Assembly (NCBI RefSeq): GCF_001661965.1
Contig: NZ_LYWZ01000023.1
Location: forward strand, 62,001-126,000
DNA length: 64,000 nucleotides
Direction: 5' to 3'
Origin: Croceicoccus mobilis
Lineage (GTDB): Bacteria; Pseudomonadota; Alphaproteobacteria; Sphingomonadales; Sphingomonadaceae
Shown here piece after piece: positions 24,394 to 32,850 of this stretch; position 1 is the stretch's first letter, and every line of letters begins with the position of its first letter. The notes under the pieces are model-generated. The model saw only the letters and a list, made by a program, of their open reading frames with translations. It ran no database searches and had not been told where the DNA came from. Both the position numbers and the translations under genes were made by a program.

Positions 24394-24734
24394 CAGCTGC
24401 CCCGATAGGTCGAATAGGACCACGGCGAGACCAGCAGCGGGACATGGTAATGCCCGTCCTTGCCGTCGGTCGCGATGCCGAAATCGATGGTCACCACGTC
24501 AAGAAACGGCGGATCGGGCAATTCCACCTTGTGCGCCCGGAAATAGGCCGCGACTGCAAAGGCGAGGCTGTAATGGCCGCTTGGCAATGGGCCGGATACA
24601 AGATCGGGGCAGCGCCCGTCGCTGTTGGTGTGGCTGCGCGCGATCTCTCCATCGGGGCCGGACAGCACGACGGTCATGCCTGATGCGGGCGTGCCGTGCA
24701 TCGTGTCGAGGACGTGGGTGGAAAGCGTGCTCAT
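24393..24734 (-). CDS. uraH: 5-hydroxyisourate hydrolase (transthyretin-like)
   Basis: The 113-residue protein is the normal length for the family and has its landmarks: LSTHVLDTMHGTPA at the start, an Arg-rich middle, HYHVPLLVSPWSYSTYRGS at the end, and the diagnostic C-terminal tetrapeptide YRGS. It converts the PuuD product to 2-oxo-4-hydroxy-4-carboxy-5-ureidoimidazoline (OHCU). It lies between uraD and puuD with four-base and one-base overlaps, so the three consecutive urate-degrading steps are translationally linked. Confidence 0.95.
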   Translation of the reverse strand: MSTLSTHVLDTMHGTPASGMTVVLSGPDGEIARSHTNSDGRCPDLVSGPLPSGHYSLAFAVAAYFRAHKVELPDPPFLDVVTIDFGIATDGKDGHYHVPLLVSPWSYSTYRGS

Positions 24735-25183
24735 GAATTCATGTCCTGAAGCCGCAGGCGCACGATTTCGCCGATCTGCTCGATGGCAGTGGCGATCTCT
24801 GTCTCGCGGTCGTTGGCAAGCCGCGCCTGCATCGCGGCAAGGATGCCCGCCTTGTCGGTCAGGCGGACGCAGATGATGAAAGGAAACCCGAATTTCTCGC
24901 GATAGGCGGTATTGAGCGCATGAAACCGCGCGAACTCCGCCTCGGTCAGCCGGTCGAGGCCCGCACTCGCCTGCTCCGCCGCGCTGGCGGAGGTGAGCGT
25001 CTTGTCGACCGCAGCCTTGCCAGCAAGTTCCGGGTGCGCGCGGATCAGTGCCAGCTGCTCTTCGGGCGCAGCGTCATGCACCACCGCCATCAGATCGGCA
25101 TGGCGGTCCCCGGAAGAGGCCCGCGCATCGGCACGCTCTTCCACCCATGGGCTGTGTTCGAAAATGGCTTCTGTCTGCGCCAT
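24731..25183 (-). CDS. uraD: OHCU decarboxylase
   Basis: The 150-residue protein shows the OHCU decarboxylase pattern: FEHSPWVEERA near residue 8, LIRAHPELAGK (with the catalytic His), and FHALNTAYREKFGFPFIICVR. It converts OHCU to S-(+)-allantoin with loss of CO2. The ATG overlaps the hpxZ stop by one base and its stop overlaps the uraH start by four. It is a little shorter than typical stand-alone UraD (about 160-170 residues), with the first helix trimmed. Confidence 0.94.
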   Translation of the reverse strand: MAQTEAIFEHSPWVEERADARASSGDRHADLMAVVHDAAPEEQLALIRAHPELAGKAAVDKTLTSASAAEQASAGLDRLTEAEFARFHALNTAYREKFGFPFIICVRLTDKAGILAAMQARLANDRETEIATAIEQIGEIVRLRLQDMNS

Positions 25184-25563
25184 CAGTGGGTGCTGCCCTC
25201 AAGGCTGACATGCGCGGAAACGACCTTCCAGCCGTCCGGAAACTTTACCCATGCCTGCGTCTGGCGGCCACGCCGGTCACTGTTTTCGCGGAAGAATTCG
25301 GCATCGGCGGTGGCGTATCTGTCGCCGTAAACGGTGATCGCCACCTTGCCCAACTTACGCTGCGGCGAACCGCCGCGCCCTTTGCGAAATTCGCGGATCT
25401 CCTCAATCCCGTACAGCACCTCACCCACGCCATAGCGGTTGGTGGTGGGGGCATCGTGGAACAGCTGGTCCATCGCCTCCACGTCGTCTTCCATCAGCGC
25501 GCGCTCATATTCCATGAAGGCAGCCTTCATCTCGGCGAGCAATTCGGGGTCGTCGATGGTCAT
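25183..25563 (-). CDS. hpxZ: HpxZ/AtzH-like protein (DUF3225, oxalurate catabolism)
   Basis: The 126-residue SnoaL/NTF2-like protein has MKAAFMEYERALMEDDVEAMDQLFH and the diagnostic GVGEVLYGIEEIREFRKGR, as in HpxZ of Klebsiella and AtzH of cyanuric acid degradation. AtzH-type proteins hydrolyse or assist with a small amide intermediate next to an AtzE amidase. Here the expected partner is the AtzE-like amidase 7.3 kb upstream in the same run, and the likely intermediate derives from oxalurate. Start at ATG 25563 overlaps the puuE stop (ATGA); a longer open frame is not favoured. Confidence 0.85.
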   Translation of the reverse strand: MTIDDPELLAEMKAAFMEYERALMEDDVEAMDQLFHDAPTTNRYGVGEVLYGIEEIREFRKGRGGSPQRKLGKVAITVYGDRYATADAEFFRENSDRRGRQTQAWVKFPDGWKVVSAHVSLEGSTH

Positions 25564-26462
25564 GCGGCGTCTCCTGTGTAGGGATGATGCTGGATCCAGT
25601 GGCGGGCGATGTCTTCGCGGCGGGCGACCCACGCCTCTTCGCTTTCCATCACATGGTCGAGGAAGCGCGCCACCCAGCGGGCGCGCGCCGGTTTGCCGGC
25701 GATCCGGCCATGCAGGCCGATACTCATCATGCGCCCGCCCTCCTCGACCAGCTGGTCGAACGTGTCGCGCATATGGCGGAAGAACTGCTCGCCCTCGGTA
25801 AAGCCGTTCAGCGCAACGATCTTCATGTCATTGACGTCGAGCGTATAGGGCACGACCAGCTGCGGCCTGTGGTACTTATCGTCCCAATAGGGCAGATCGT
25901 CGGCATAGCTATCGGCATCATAGAGGAAGCCCCCCTCCTCTGCCACCAGCCGCGCCGTGTTGGGAGAGGTGCGCCCCTGATACCAGCCCAGCGGACGGCT
26001 GCCGGTCAGCTTCTCGTGGAGCGCGATAGCCTCTGCGATATGGGCGCGCTCGACCTCCTCGGGCACATATTGGTAATCGATCCAACGAAGGCCGTGGCTG
26101 GCGATTTCCCAGTCGGCGGCTTTCATCGCGGCGACGGCTTCGGGGTTCATCTCCATCGCCTTGGCTACGCCGAACACAGTCAGTGGCAAGCCGCGTTCGG
26201 TAAAGATCCGGTGCAGCCGCCAGAACCCGGCGCGGCTGCCATATTCATAGAGGCTCTCCATCGCCATGGCCCGGTCGGGATGGCTGCCCGCGCCGACCAT
26301 TTCGGAAAGGAAAGCCTCCGACCCCTTGTCGCCATTGAGGACGGAGTTCTCGGCCCCCTCCTCGTAATTGATGACGAACTGCACGGCGACGCGCGCGCCA
26401 TTGGGCCAGTTCGGCTCCGGCGGATGGGCGCCATAGCCGACGAGATCGCGGGGCTGGCTCAT
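25560..26462 (-). CDS. puuE: Allantoinase PuuE (metal-independent, polysaccharide-deacetylase fold)
   Basis: The 300-residue enzyme has the PuuE pattern: FVINYEEGAENSVLNGD near residue 32, ESLYEYGSRAGFWR, EIASHGLRWIDY, WYQGRTSPNTR-like GWYQGRTSPNTARL, and MMSIGLHGRIAGKPAR. It hydrolyses allantoin to allantoate without the usual zinc site. The start overlaps the pucG stop by four bases, fixing ATG 26462. No other allantoinase is visible in the window. Confidence 0.94.
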   Translation of the reverse strand: MSQPRDLVGYGAHPPEPNWPNGARVAVQFVINYEEGAENSVLNGDKGSEAFLSEMVGAGSHPDRAMAMESLYEYGSRAGFWRLHRIFTERGLPLTVFGVAKAMEMNPEAVAAMKAADWEIASHGLRWIDYQYVPEEVERAHIAEAIALHEKLTGSRPLGWYQGRTSPNTARLVAEEGGFLYDADSYADDLPYWDDKYHRPQLVVPYTLDVNDMKIVALNGFTEGEQFFRHMRDTFDQLVEEGGRMMSIGLHGRIAGKPARARWVARFLDHVMESEEAWVARREDIARHWIQHHPYTGDAA

Positions 26463-27700
26463 GCCGCATCCCACGCCTGCATCGCAGCGGGCACAGCCTC
26501 ACCCAGCGGCAGCGCAAAGCCCTGCATCCGCAGGCACACTTCCAGCGCGCCCAAAGTGATCAGCACCTTGTGCTTCTGGGCATTGTAACCCATCGCGCCC
26601 AGCCGCCAGATGCGCCCGGCGAGCGGACCGAAAGCGGTGCCGATCTCGATCTCGAATTGGGTGCGCATGGCGGTGCGCACGGCTTCGCCATCGACGCCAT
26701 CGGGGATGTAGACGCCCGTCACATTGGTCATGCGCGTGGCGTCGGCCCCGAACACGGTCAGCCCCATGGCGCGCAGCCCCGCCGTCATCGCGCGGCCCGC
26801 CTCGGCATGGCGCGTAAATCGCGTCTGCAGCCCCTCACCCAGAGCAACCCGCGCACATTCGCGCGCGGCATAGAGCATGGAGGTCGCCTCGGTATGGTGG
26901 TTGAGGCGCTTTTCGGACCAGTAATCCATGATCATGGCGAGATCGAAATAGTTGGAGCCAATGCGCGGACCCTGCCCGTCGGCGATATCGTCGCGCACGA
27001 TCCCCTTCTCGACATGGCGGCGCGAAAAGATCAGCTCCGCCGCGCGGTCCGAAATCGTGATCGGCGCGCTGCCCGACGGCCCGCCAAGGCATTTCTGCAG
27101 ACCGCCCGTCACCACGTCCACGCCCCAGCGGTCGGCGGCAATCTCCATGCCGCCGATGGTCGCGGTCGCATCGACATAGCTGTATGCACCGGCTGCGCGG
27201 CACAATTCGCCCAGCCCCTCCAGCGGCTGCGCCATGGTGGTCGAGGTATCGCCATGCACGGTGGCGACGACTTTTGCGCCGGTGCGGGCAAGGGCCTCGG
27301 CGATTGCCTCCATCGGCACGGTCTCGCCCCATGGTGCTTCCACCGTTTCGATTTTCGCGCCGATGCGCTGCAGGATCTCGATCAGGAGCAGCCCGAAACG
27401 ACCGAAGTTCACCACCAGCACCGTGTCGCCCGGCGTGACGAGGCTGACAAGCGAAGCCTCGATCGCGGAACGCGCGGTGCCGTCGACCAGCATGGTCCAT
27501 TTGTTCTCAGTCCCGAAAACGGGGCGATAGAGCGCCATGACCTGGTTCATGAATCCGGTCATTTCCGGGTCGAACTGGCCCAGCAGGTCCGCGCTCATCG
27601 CGCGCAGCACGCGTGGGTGCGCGTTGATCGGGCCGGGGCCCATCAACAGGCGCTGGGGCGGATCGATCTCTCCGAACAGCAGCGGATCGAGTTCAGACAC
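26459..27700 (-). CDS. pucG: (S)-ureidoglycine--glyoxylate aminotransferase
   Basis: The 413-residue enzyme is a class V aminotransferase: LMGPGPINAHPRVLRAMS at the start, LVDGTARSAIEA, VDATATIGG and the PLP lysine K203 in TGGLQKCLGGPSG. The GQFDPEMTGFM and GSNYFDL segments match PucG/UGXT, which transfers the amino group of ureidoglycine to glyoxylate, giving oxalurate and glycine. That product choice explains why oxalurate-type genes (hpxW, hpxZ, the amidase) sit in the same operon. The start is GTG 27700, overlapping the upstream stop by eight bases. Alanine-glyoxylate transaminase is a less likely alternative. Confidence 0.9.
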   Translation of the reverse strand: MSELDPLLFGEIDPPQRLLMGPGPINAHPRVLRAMSADLLGQFDPEMTGFMNQVMALYRPVFGTENKWTMLVDGTARSAIEASLVSLVTPGDTVLVVNFGRFGLLLIEILQRIGAKIETVEAPWGETVPMEAIAEALARTGAKVVATVHGDTSTTMAQPLEGLGELCRAAGAYSYVDATATIGGMEIAADRWGVDVVTGGLQKCLGGPSGSAPITISDRAAELIFSRRHVEKGIVRDDIADGQGPRIGSNYFDLAMIMDYWSEKRLNHHTEATSMLYAARECARVALGEGLQTRFTRHAEAGRAMTAGLRAMGLTVFGADATRMTNVTGVYIPDGVDGEAVRTAMRTQFEIEIGTAFGPLAGRIWRLGAMGYNAQKHKVLITLGALEVCLRMQGFALPLGEAVPAAMQAWDAA

Positions 27701-28937
27701 AGGTCTCTCCCAGACGTTCGATAAAGCGCAACATCACGGCCAGCGCGATGGCAGTATCCTCGGCCGTGACATGTTCGGCCGGATTATGGCTGATGCCGTC
27801 GGTGCAGCGGATGAAAAGCATGGCGGTGGGGCAAATCGCGGCAAGGTTCATTGCATCGTGCCCCGCGCCCGAAACAAGGCGGCGGACAGGCTGGCCCGCA
27901 TCCTCAAGCGCGGCATCCATCAGTTCCATCAACCCGGCATCGCAGGGGCTGGCGGGCAGGTCGTGGATCCGCTCGATGTCGCATTCCAGTTCGCGCGCGG
28001 CGGCGATTTCGGCCAGTCGGGCAAGAATCTCCTGCGCCACGCGGTCGCGGCGGTCTTCGTCGCCGGAACGCACGTCGACGGTAAAGCTGACCGCACCGGG
28101 AATGACATTCGCCGCGCCGGGTTTCGCCTCAAGCACGCCGACGGTGGCGACCGCATCGCCATCGTCATGCCGCGCCGCCTGCTCGACGGCCAGCACCATG
28201 GCCGCAGCGCCCGCCAACGCATCGCGGCGCAGACGCATCGCCGTGGTCCCTGCGTGTCCGGCCATGCCGCGCACCTCGATCCTGTAGCGGAGCTGGGCGG
28301 CGATCCCGGTCACCGTGCCCACGGCAAGGCCGTCGGCTTCCAGCACCGGCCCCTGCTCGATATGCGCTTCGAGATAGGCGATTAATTCTTCCGGCCTGCG
28401 CGCCGCATCCAGATAGCTTGCCGTATCGACACCGCTGTCGGCCAGCGCCACGCCTGCGCGGTCGGCTATTTCCAGCGCTTGCCGATCCAGCGTCCCTGCA
28501 ACCGCCCGGCTGGTCAGCATGGCGGCGGGAAAGCGCGATCCTTCCTCGTCTCCAAAGGCATAGACCTCGATCGCGAAAGGCATGCGCTTGCCTGCGCCGT
28601 GCAGCGCTGCGACGCATTCGATGCCGAGCATGATGCCCAGCGGCCCGTCGTAATGCCCGCCATCGCGCACGCTATCGATATGACTGGCAATCATCAGTGC
28701 GGGCGCGCCGGGCGTGGTGCCCTCGTACCGCCCGACGAGATTGGCCGCGGGATCGCGGCGGACAAGCATGCCCGCTTCCTGCATCCAGCCGCCCACTTCG
28801 CGCAGCGCCGCGTCATATGCAGGCGTCAGATAGCCGCGATATAGCCCGCCCTCCATGTCGGAGAACGGTGCGACGCCGAGGAGGTCGCACCGGTCGACGG
28901 CGCGCTTGCCGCCATGCATTATCTCCGCGCTCACCAT
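27693..28937 (-). CDS. allC: Allantoate amidohydrolase-like M20 family enzyme
   Basis: The 414-residue protein has the metal-site pattern of M20 carbamoylases and allantoate amidohydrolases: ASHIDSVRDGGHYDGPLGIMLGIE, GDEEGSRFP, AHIEQGPVLE, GHAGTTAMRLRRDAL, SGAGHDAMN and a late HNPAEH. Allantoate amidohydrolase makes ureidoglycine plus ammonia and CO2, which is the missing step between puuE and pucG. An N-carbamoyl amino acid hydrolase or ureidoglycolase would look similar, so the name depends on context. ATG 28937 overlaps the hpxW stop by seven bases. Confidence 0.86.
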   Translation of the reverse strand: MVSAEIMHGGKRAVDRCDLLGVAPFSDMEGGLYRGYLTPAYDAALREVGGWMQEAGMLVRRDPAANLVGRYEGTTPGAPALMIASHIDSVRDGGHYDGPLGIMLGIECVAALHGAGKRMPFAIEVYAFGDEEGSRFPAAMLTSRAVAGTLDRQALEIADRAGVALADSGVDTASYLDAARRPEELIAYLEAHIEQGPVLEADGLAVGTVTGIAAQLRYRIEVRGMAGHAGTTAMRLRRDALAGAAAMVLAVEQAARHDDGDAVATVGVLEAKPGAANVIPGAVSFTVDVRSGDEDRRDRVAQEILARLAEIAAARELECDIERIHDLPASPCDAGLMELMDAALEDAGQPVRRLVSGAGHDAMNLAAICPTAMLFIRCTDGISHNPAEHVTAEDTAIALAVMLRFIERLGETCV

Positions 28938-30508
28938 GCGATTGCCGCCCCGTCGCTGCGCGGATCGCTGGCGCCGATGAAGGTGCCGTCGGCCAGACGC
29001 ACGATTGCGCCCGCATGGCCCATGGTCGCGGTCAGCGGGCCGATACGCTCGACCTCATGCCCTGCCACGGCCAGCCCGGCGTAAAGCTCGGGCGCGAAAC
29101 CGTCTTCCAGCTTCAAGGATGTCGACTGCTCACCCCATGTCCGACCCAAGAGCCAGCGCGGCGCGCTGATCGCTGCCTGCAGATCCTGCCCATATCGCGC
29201 ATAGCGGGTGAAGATCGCCGCCTGCGTCTGCGGCTGGCCTTCGCCGCCCATGGTGCCATAGGCCATCACGCGGCCGTCATCGAACACCGCCAGCGCCGGG
29301 TTCAGCGTATGAAACGGCTTGCGCCCCGGCTTCAGCGCGTTCCAACCGTCTGCGGCCAGCCGGAACGAACTGCCCCGGTTTTGCCAGGTGATGCCCGTTT
29401 GCGGCAGCACCAATCCCGAACCGAATTCGTGATAGGTCGACTGGATCGCGGACACCACGCGCCCCTCGCCATCGGCGGCTGCGAACCAGCATGTATCGCC
29501 CCATTGCGAAGGCTGCGGCCATGCCAGCGCCTTGGCCGGATCGATCTGCGCCGCCAGCGCATCCAGCGCTGCGGGATCATCCAGCAGCCCCTGAAAATCG
29601 TAATCGGTATGGGCAAGGTCGCCGACATGCGCGTCGCGCAACAAAAACGCCTGCTTCGTCGCCTCCACCAGCCCGTGGACATGGGCGAAGCCATCAGCCT
29701 CGTCAGCGGTCAGCCGGTCGAACAGAGCGAGGATAAGGAGCGAGGCAAAGCCCTGCGTCGGCGGTACCGAATTATAGAGCCGCGCGCCGGTGATCGGCAC
29801 CGTCAGCGGCGGGCAAGTCGTGGCTTTGTGCATGGCGAGATCGGCCGCGGCGACCGGGCTACCCAGTTCCGCCAGGTCGGCAGCAATCTTCTCGGCCAGT
29901 GCGCCGGTATAGAACCCGTCCAGCCCATCCTCCGCCAGAGCGCGCAAGGTTGCGGCCAGCGCAGGCTGGCGCAGCGTATCGCCTTCGCGAAGGGGGCGGC
30001 CTTCGGGTTCGAAATTCGCGGCATAGGCACCCGGCTGGACGCGCAATTCGCCGCCCTTGCCCTCGGCGATGCCAGCGCCGCCAGCCGTCACCGTCACGCC
30101 GCTTTCGGCATGGGCGATGGCATCGCGCAAAAGGCGCGAGAGGGGCAGCGTTCCCGTGCCGCTGGCCAGCACCGCTTCCCATGCGGAAATCGTGCCAGCC
30201 ACCGTGTTCGCCGCCAGCGGCCCACGGCTAGGCACCAAGTCGTGCCCGGCATAAAGCGCGAGATCCGCCGCAGCCGCCGCGCCGCCGCAGCCATTGACGG
30301 AATGGATGCGCCCATCTGGTTCGCGCACCAGCCAGAACCCGTCGCCGCCGATCCCCGTCATATGCGGATAGACCACCGCCAGCGTGGCCGCGATGGCGAC
30401 GCTCGCCTCTACCGCCGTGCCGCCATCGGCCAGCACGTCGCAGCCCGCCTGCGCCGCCAGGTGATGCGGGGCGGTGCAGATGCCATGCGTGCCTTGGACG
30501 GTTTCCAT
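28931..30508 (-). CDS. hpxW: Gamma-glutamyltransferase-like amidohydrolase, probable oxamate amidohydrolase HpxW
   Basis: The 525-residue Ntn-hydrolase precursor matches the gamma-glutamyltransferase family. Autocleavage is expected before Thr339 (WGDTCWFAAADGEGRVVSAIQ), leaving a large and a small subunit. It has no signal peptide, unlike classical periplasmic GGT. Details such as GIGGDGFWLVRE and YHEFGSGLVLPQTGI match the HpxW type, which hydrolyses oxamate to oxalate and ammonia in Klebsiella urate degradation. The presence of hpxZ, an AtzE-like amidase and pucG supports that assignment. It lies 12 bp after the nucleosidase-like gene. Confidence 0.85.
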   Translation of the reverse strand: METVQGTHGICTAPHHLAAQAGCDVLADGGTAVEASVAIAATLAVVYPHMTGIGGDGFWLVREPDGRIHSVNGCGGAAAAADLALYAGHDLVPSRGPLAANTVAGTISAWEAVLASGTGTLPLSRLLRDAIAHAESGVTVTAGGAGIAEGKGGELRVQPGAYAANFEPEGRPLREGDTLRQPALAATLRALAEDGLDGFYTGALAEKIAADLAELGSPVAAADLAMHKATTCPPLTVPITGARLYNSVPPTQGFASLLILALFDRLTADEADGFAHVHGLVEATKQAFLLRDAHVGDLAHTDYDFQGLLDDPAALDALAAQIDPAKALAWPQPSQWGDTCWFAAADGEGRVVSAIQSTYHEFGSGLVLPQTGITWQNRGSSFRLAADGWNALKPGRKPFHTLNPALAVFDDGRVMAYGTMGGEGQPQTQAAIFTRYARYGQDLQAAISAPRWLLGRTWGEQSTSLKLEDGFAPELYAGLAVAGHEVERIGPLTATMGHAGAIVRLADGTFIGASDPRSDGAAIAW

Positions 30509-30520
30509 CGCTTCAGCTCC

Positions 30521-31474
30521 TCAATCAGGCAGATCGGCAAGGAATGCGCGCACGACATGGGCGGAATTGACCGACGCCAGCGCCATGAAGGTTTCCATCT
30601 GGTTTTCGCCCTCGTCCCCGCCGGCAAGGTCGGACAGGCTGCGGAACGCGATGGTGGGCACGCGGTTCGCATAAGCGACCTGCACCACGGCTGCACTTTC
30701 CATGTCGAGCACGCGGGCATTCCACGCGGTCTGCAGATATTCGCGGAATTCCTTGTTGTCCGCAAACACGCCCGCGCTGACCCCGGTGCCGCCGACGACG
30801 ATCCTGGGTTCCTCGTTCAGGCAGTCACCGTTTTCTTGGGTAGGCTTTTCAAGGCAGCGTTTGAGCGCCGTATCCGCTGCGACCTCGCGCGCCACGGCCA
30901 GCAGGTCCGGATCGACCGCCATGCGGTACTGCCGCGTCGGTGCTTCCTCGGCATTGCCCACGCGCACGCCGCGCGGGAACATCATGCCCCAGTTTGGCGG
31001 CGCGATGTCGTCAACCGGCTCGGGCACCTTCCACCCGTCCGCAGTCTGTCGCGCAAAGGACACTTCGAGATATTGCGCCCAGTCCTCGGCCACGATGACA
31101 TCGCCGATGGAAAGATCGGGATCGACCCCGCCCGCGATCCCCGAAAACACGATGCGCGAAACGTTGAAACGGTCGATGACAAGCTGGGTGTTCATGGCAG
31201 CGTTCACCATGCTCACCCCGCTGGTCATCAATATGATCGGCTTGCCTTCGAGCGTGCCGGTAAGGAATTTGAGCCCGTTGATCGCATATTCGGTCGGCTC
31301 CTGCACGGCTGGGGCAAGCGCGTCCCATTCAGGAGAGAACGCGGTCATCACCACGGTTCGCGGCGTGGCATCCAGCTTTGCGCCGGCCTCGCTGGCCGCA
31401 TGGTGATTTGCCAGGGCAGGCGTGGCCGTGCCAAGCGCCAGTGCCAGCGGGGCAAGCAGGGTCAAGGCGCGCAT
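30521..31474 (-). CDS. Exported nucleoside phosphorylase/nucleosidase-like protein (PNP_UDP family)
   Basis: The 317-residue protein has a clear signal peptide (RALTLLAPLALALGTATPALA) and a nucleoside phosphorylase/MTA-SAH nucleosidase fold: VVMTAFSPEWDAL, IVFSGIAGGVDPDLSIGDVIVAEDW, VLDMESAAVVQVAYANRVPTIAFRSLSDLAGG. The ribose-contacting MES and the catalytic Asp region (SLSD) are present. An exported member could cleave nucleosides in the periplasm before import by AzgA, whose gene immediately precedes it with a one-base overlap. A set of cysteines near residues 228-240 (CLEKPTQENGDC) could form a disulfide, in line with export. Confidence 0.84.
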   Translation of the reverse strand: MRALTLLAPLALALGTATPALANHHAASEAGAKLDATPRTVVMTAFSPEWDALAPAVQEPTEYAINGLKFLTGTLEGKPIILMTSGVSMVNAAMNTQLVIDRFNVSRIVFSGIAGGVDPDLSIGDVIVAEDWAQYLEVSFARQTADGWKVPEPVDDIAPPNWGMMFPRGVRVGNAEEAPTRQYRMAVDPDLLAVAREVAADTALKRCLEKPTQENGDCLNEEPRIVVGGTGVSAGVFADNKEFREYLQTAWNARVLDMESAAVVQVAYANRVPTIAFRSLSDLAGGDEGENQMETFMALASVNSAHVVRAFLADLPD

Positions 31475-32850
31475 CAGGCGGCTCCCATCCAGACGAAGCG
31501 GATCACGAACAATGCGGCGAGCACCAGCAGGAACCAGTCCGTCCTGGTAATCGTGCCGCGTACCAGCTTCAGCAGCGCATGCGCCGTGATGCCAAAGGCC
31601 AGCCCGTTCGCGATCGAAAACGTCAGCGGGATCATCGCCACGGTCAGGAACGCCGGGATGGCCGAGAGCGGATCTTCCCACTCCACCTCTGCCAGCGGCA
31701 GCAGCATCAGCCCGCCCACGATGATCAGCGCAGGCGCCGTCGCCGACAGCGGAATAAGCTGCGCATAAGGCGCAACGAACATCATGGCGAGGAAGAGCAC
31801 GCCCGTCACGATGGCCGTGAGCCCCGTGCGCCCGCCCGCCTGCACACCGGCGGCGCTTTCGACATAGCTGGTCACCGTGCTGGTGCCCGCCATAGAACCC
31901 ACGACTGTCGCGGTCGCATCGGTAAAGAGGATGCGGTTGAGGCGCGGGATCTTGCCGTCGGGGGTCATCAGCCCGGCGCGCTTCGTCACCGCGACCAAAG
32001 TGCCGATATTGTCGAACAGGTCGACGAAGAGGAACACGAAGATGATCTCGACAATGCCCAGCCCCGCCGCGCCGTCGAAACCGAACACGCTGCCAAGGTC
32101 CAGCTGGAAGATCGTGGCGGTCATCGCTTCCAGCGAATAGGGTTCGGGGTTGATCGTCACCATGCCGAACGCCCAGCCCAATACGGTGGTGGCGACGATG
32201 CCGATCAGCATCGCGCCCTTCACGTTCCAGACCGACAGCGCCGCGATCAGCAGCAGGCCGAAAATGGCGAGCGCCGCGCCCGGTTCCTTCAGATCGCCCA
32301 GCGCCACGAAGGTCGCCGGATTGGCAACGATGATGCCTGCGTCCTTGAAGCCGATGAAGCCGATGAACAGGCCAATGCCGCCCGCGACGGCTGCGAACAG
32401 ATAGTTCGGGATGGCCGAAACGATCAGCTGGCGAATGCCGGTCAGCGTCAGCAGGAAAAACGCGATACCCGAAACAAATACACAGCCCAGCGCCGTCTGC
32501 CAGGGCACGCCCATCTGCTGCACCACGGTGAAGGAGAAATAGGCGTTGAGGCCCATCCCCGGCGCCATGGCCAGCGGAGTATTGCTGGTGAAACCCATCA
32601 GGATCGAGGCGAAGGCCGCCGCAAAGCAGGTCGCCGCCGCCACCGCCGCGATGGGCATGCCCGCCGCGCCCAGAATCGCGGGATTGACCAGCACGATATA
32701 GGCCATGGTGAGGAAGGTGGTGATGCCCGCCAGCACTTCCGTGCGCACATTGGTGCCGCGTGACGCCAGCTCGAACATGCGTTCCAGTCTGCTGTCGGTT
32801 GCGGCTGCGGGCGGTGCCCCTGTCGGCATGGTCGCTTCGGTCTCGCTCAC
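31474..32850 (-). CDS. AzgA-type adenine/guanine/hypoxanthine permease
   Basis: The 458-residue protein belongs to the AzgA branch of nucleobase transporters: TEVLAGITTFLTMAYIVLVNPAIL near the start, SNTPLAMAPGMGLNAYFSF, FVFLFVDLFDNIGTLVAV and the conserved GTSTVTSYVESAAGV. About 12-14 transmembrane segments are visible. AzgA proteins take up adenine, guanine and hypoxanthine with protons, complementing the xanthine/urate-type NCS2 gene at 3.5 kb. Start is GTG 32850, overlapping the amidase stop (GTGA). Confidence 0.92.
   Translation of the reverse strand: MSETEATMPTGAPPAAATDSRLERMFELASRGTNVRTEVLAGITTFLTMAYIVLVNPAILGAAGMPIAAVAAATCFAAAFASILMGFTSNTPLAMAPGMGLNAYFSFTVVQQMGVPWQTALGCVFVSGIAFFLLTLTGIRQLIVSAIPNYLFAAVAGGIGLFIGFIGFKDAGIIVANPATFVALGDLKEPGAALAIFGLLLIAALSVWNVKGAMLIGIVATTVLGWAFGMVTINPEPYSLEAMTATIFQLDLGSVFGFDGAAGLGIVEIIFVFLFVDLFDNIGTLVAVTKRAGLMTPDGKIPRLNRILFTDATATVVGSMAGTSTVTSYVESAAGVQAGGRTGLTAIVTGVLFLAMMFVAPYAQLIPLSATAPALIIVGGLMLLPLAEVEWEDPLSAIPAFLTVAMIPLTFSIANGLAFGITAHALLKLVRGTITRTDWFLLVLAALFVIRFVWMGAA

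Noticed and set aside
28697-31768. Long plus-strand open frame opposite allC, hpxW and the PNP-like gene
   Set aside because: It runs across three well-supported minus-strand genes and translates to Arg/Ala/His-rich sequence, a codon-bias shadow.
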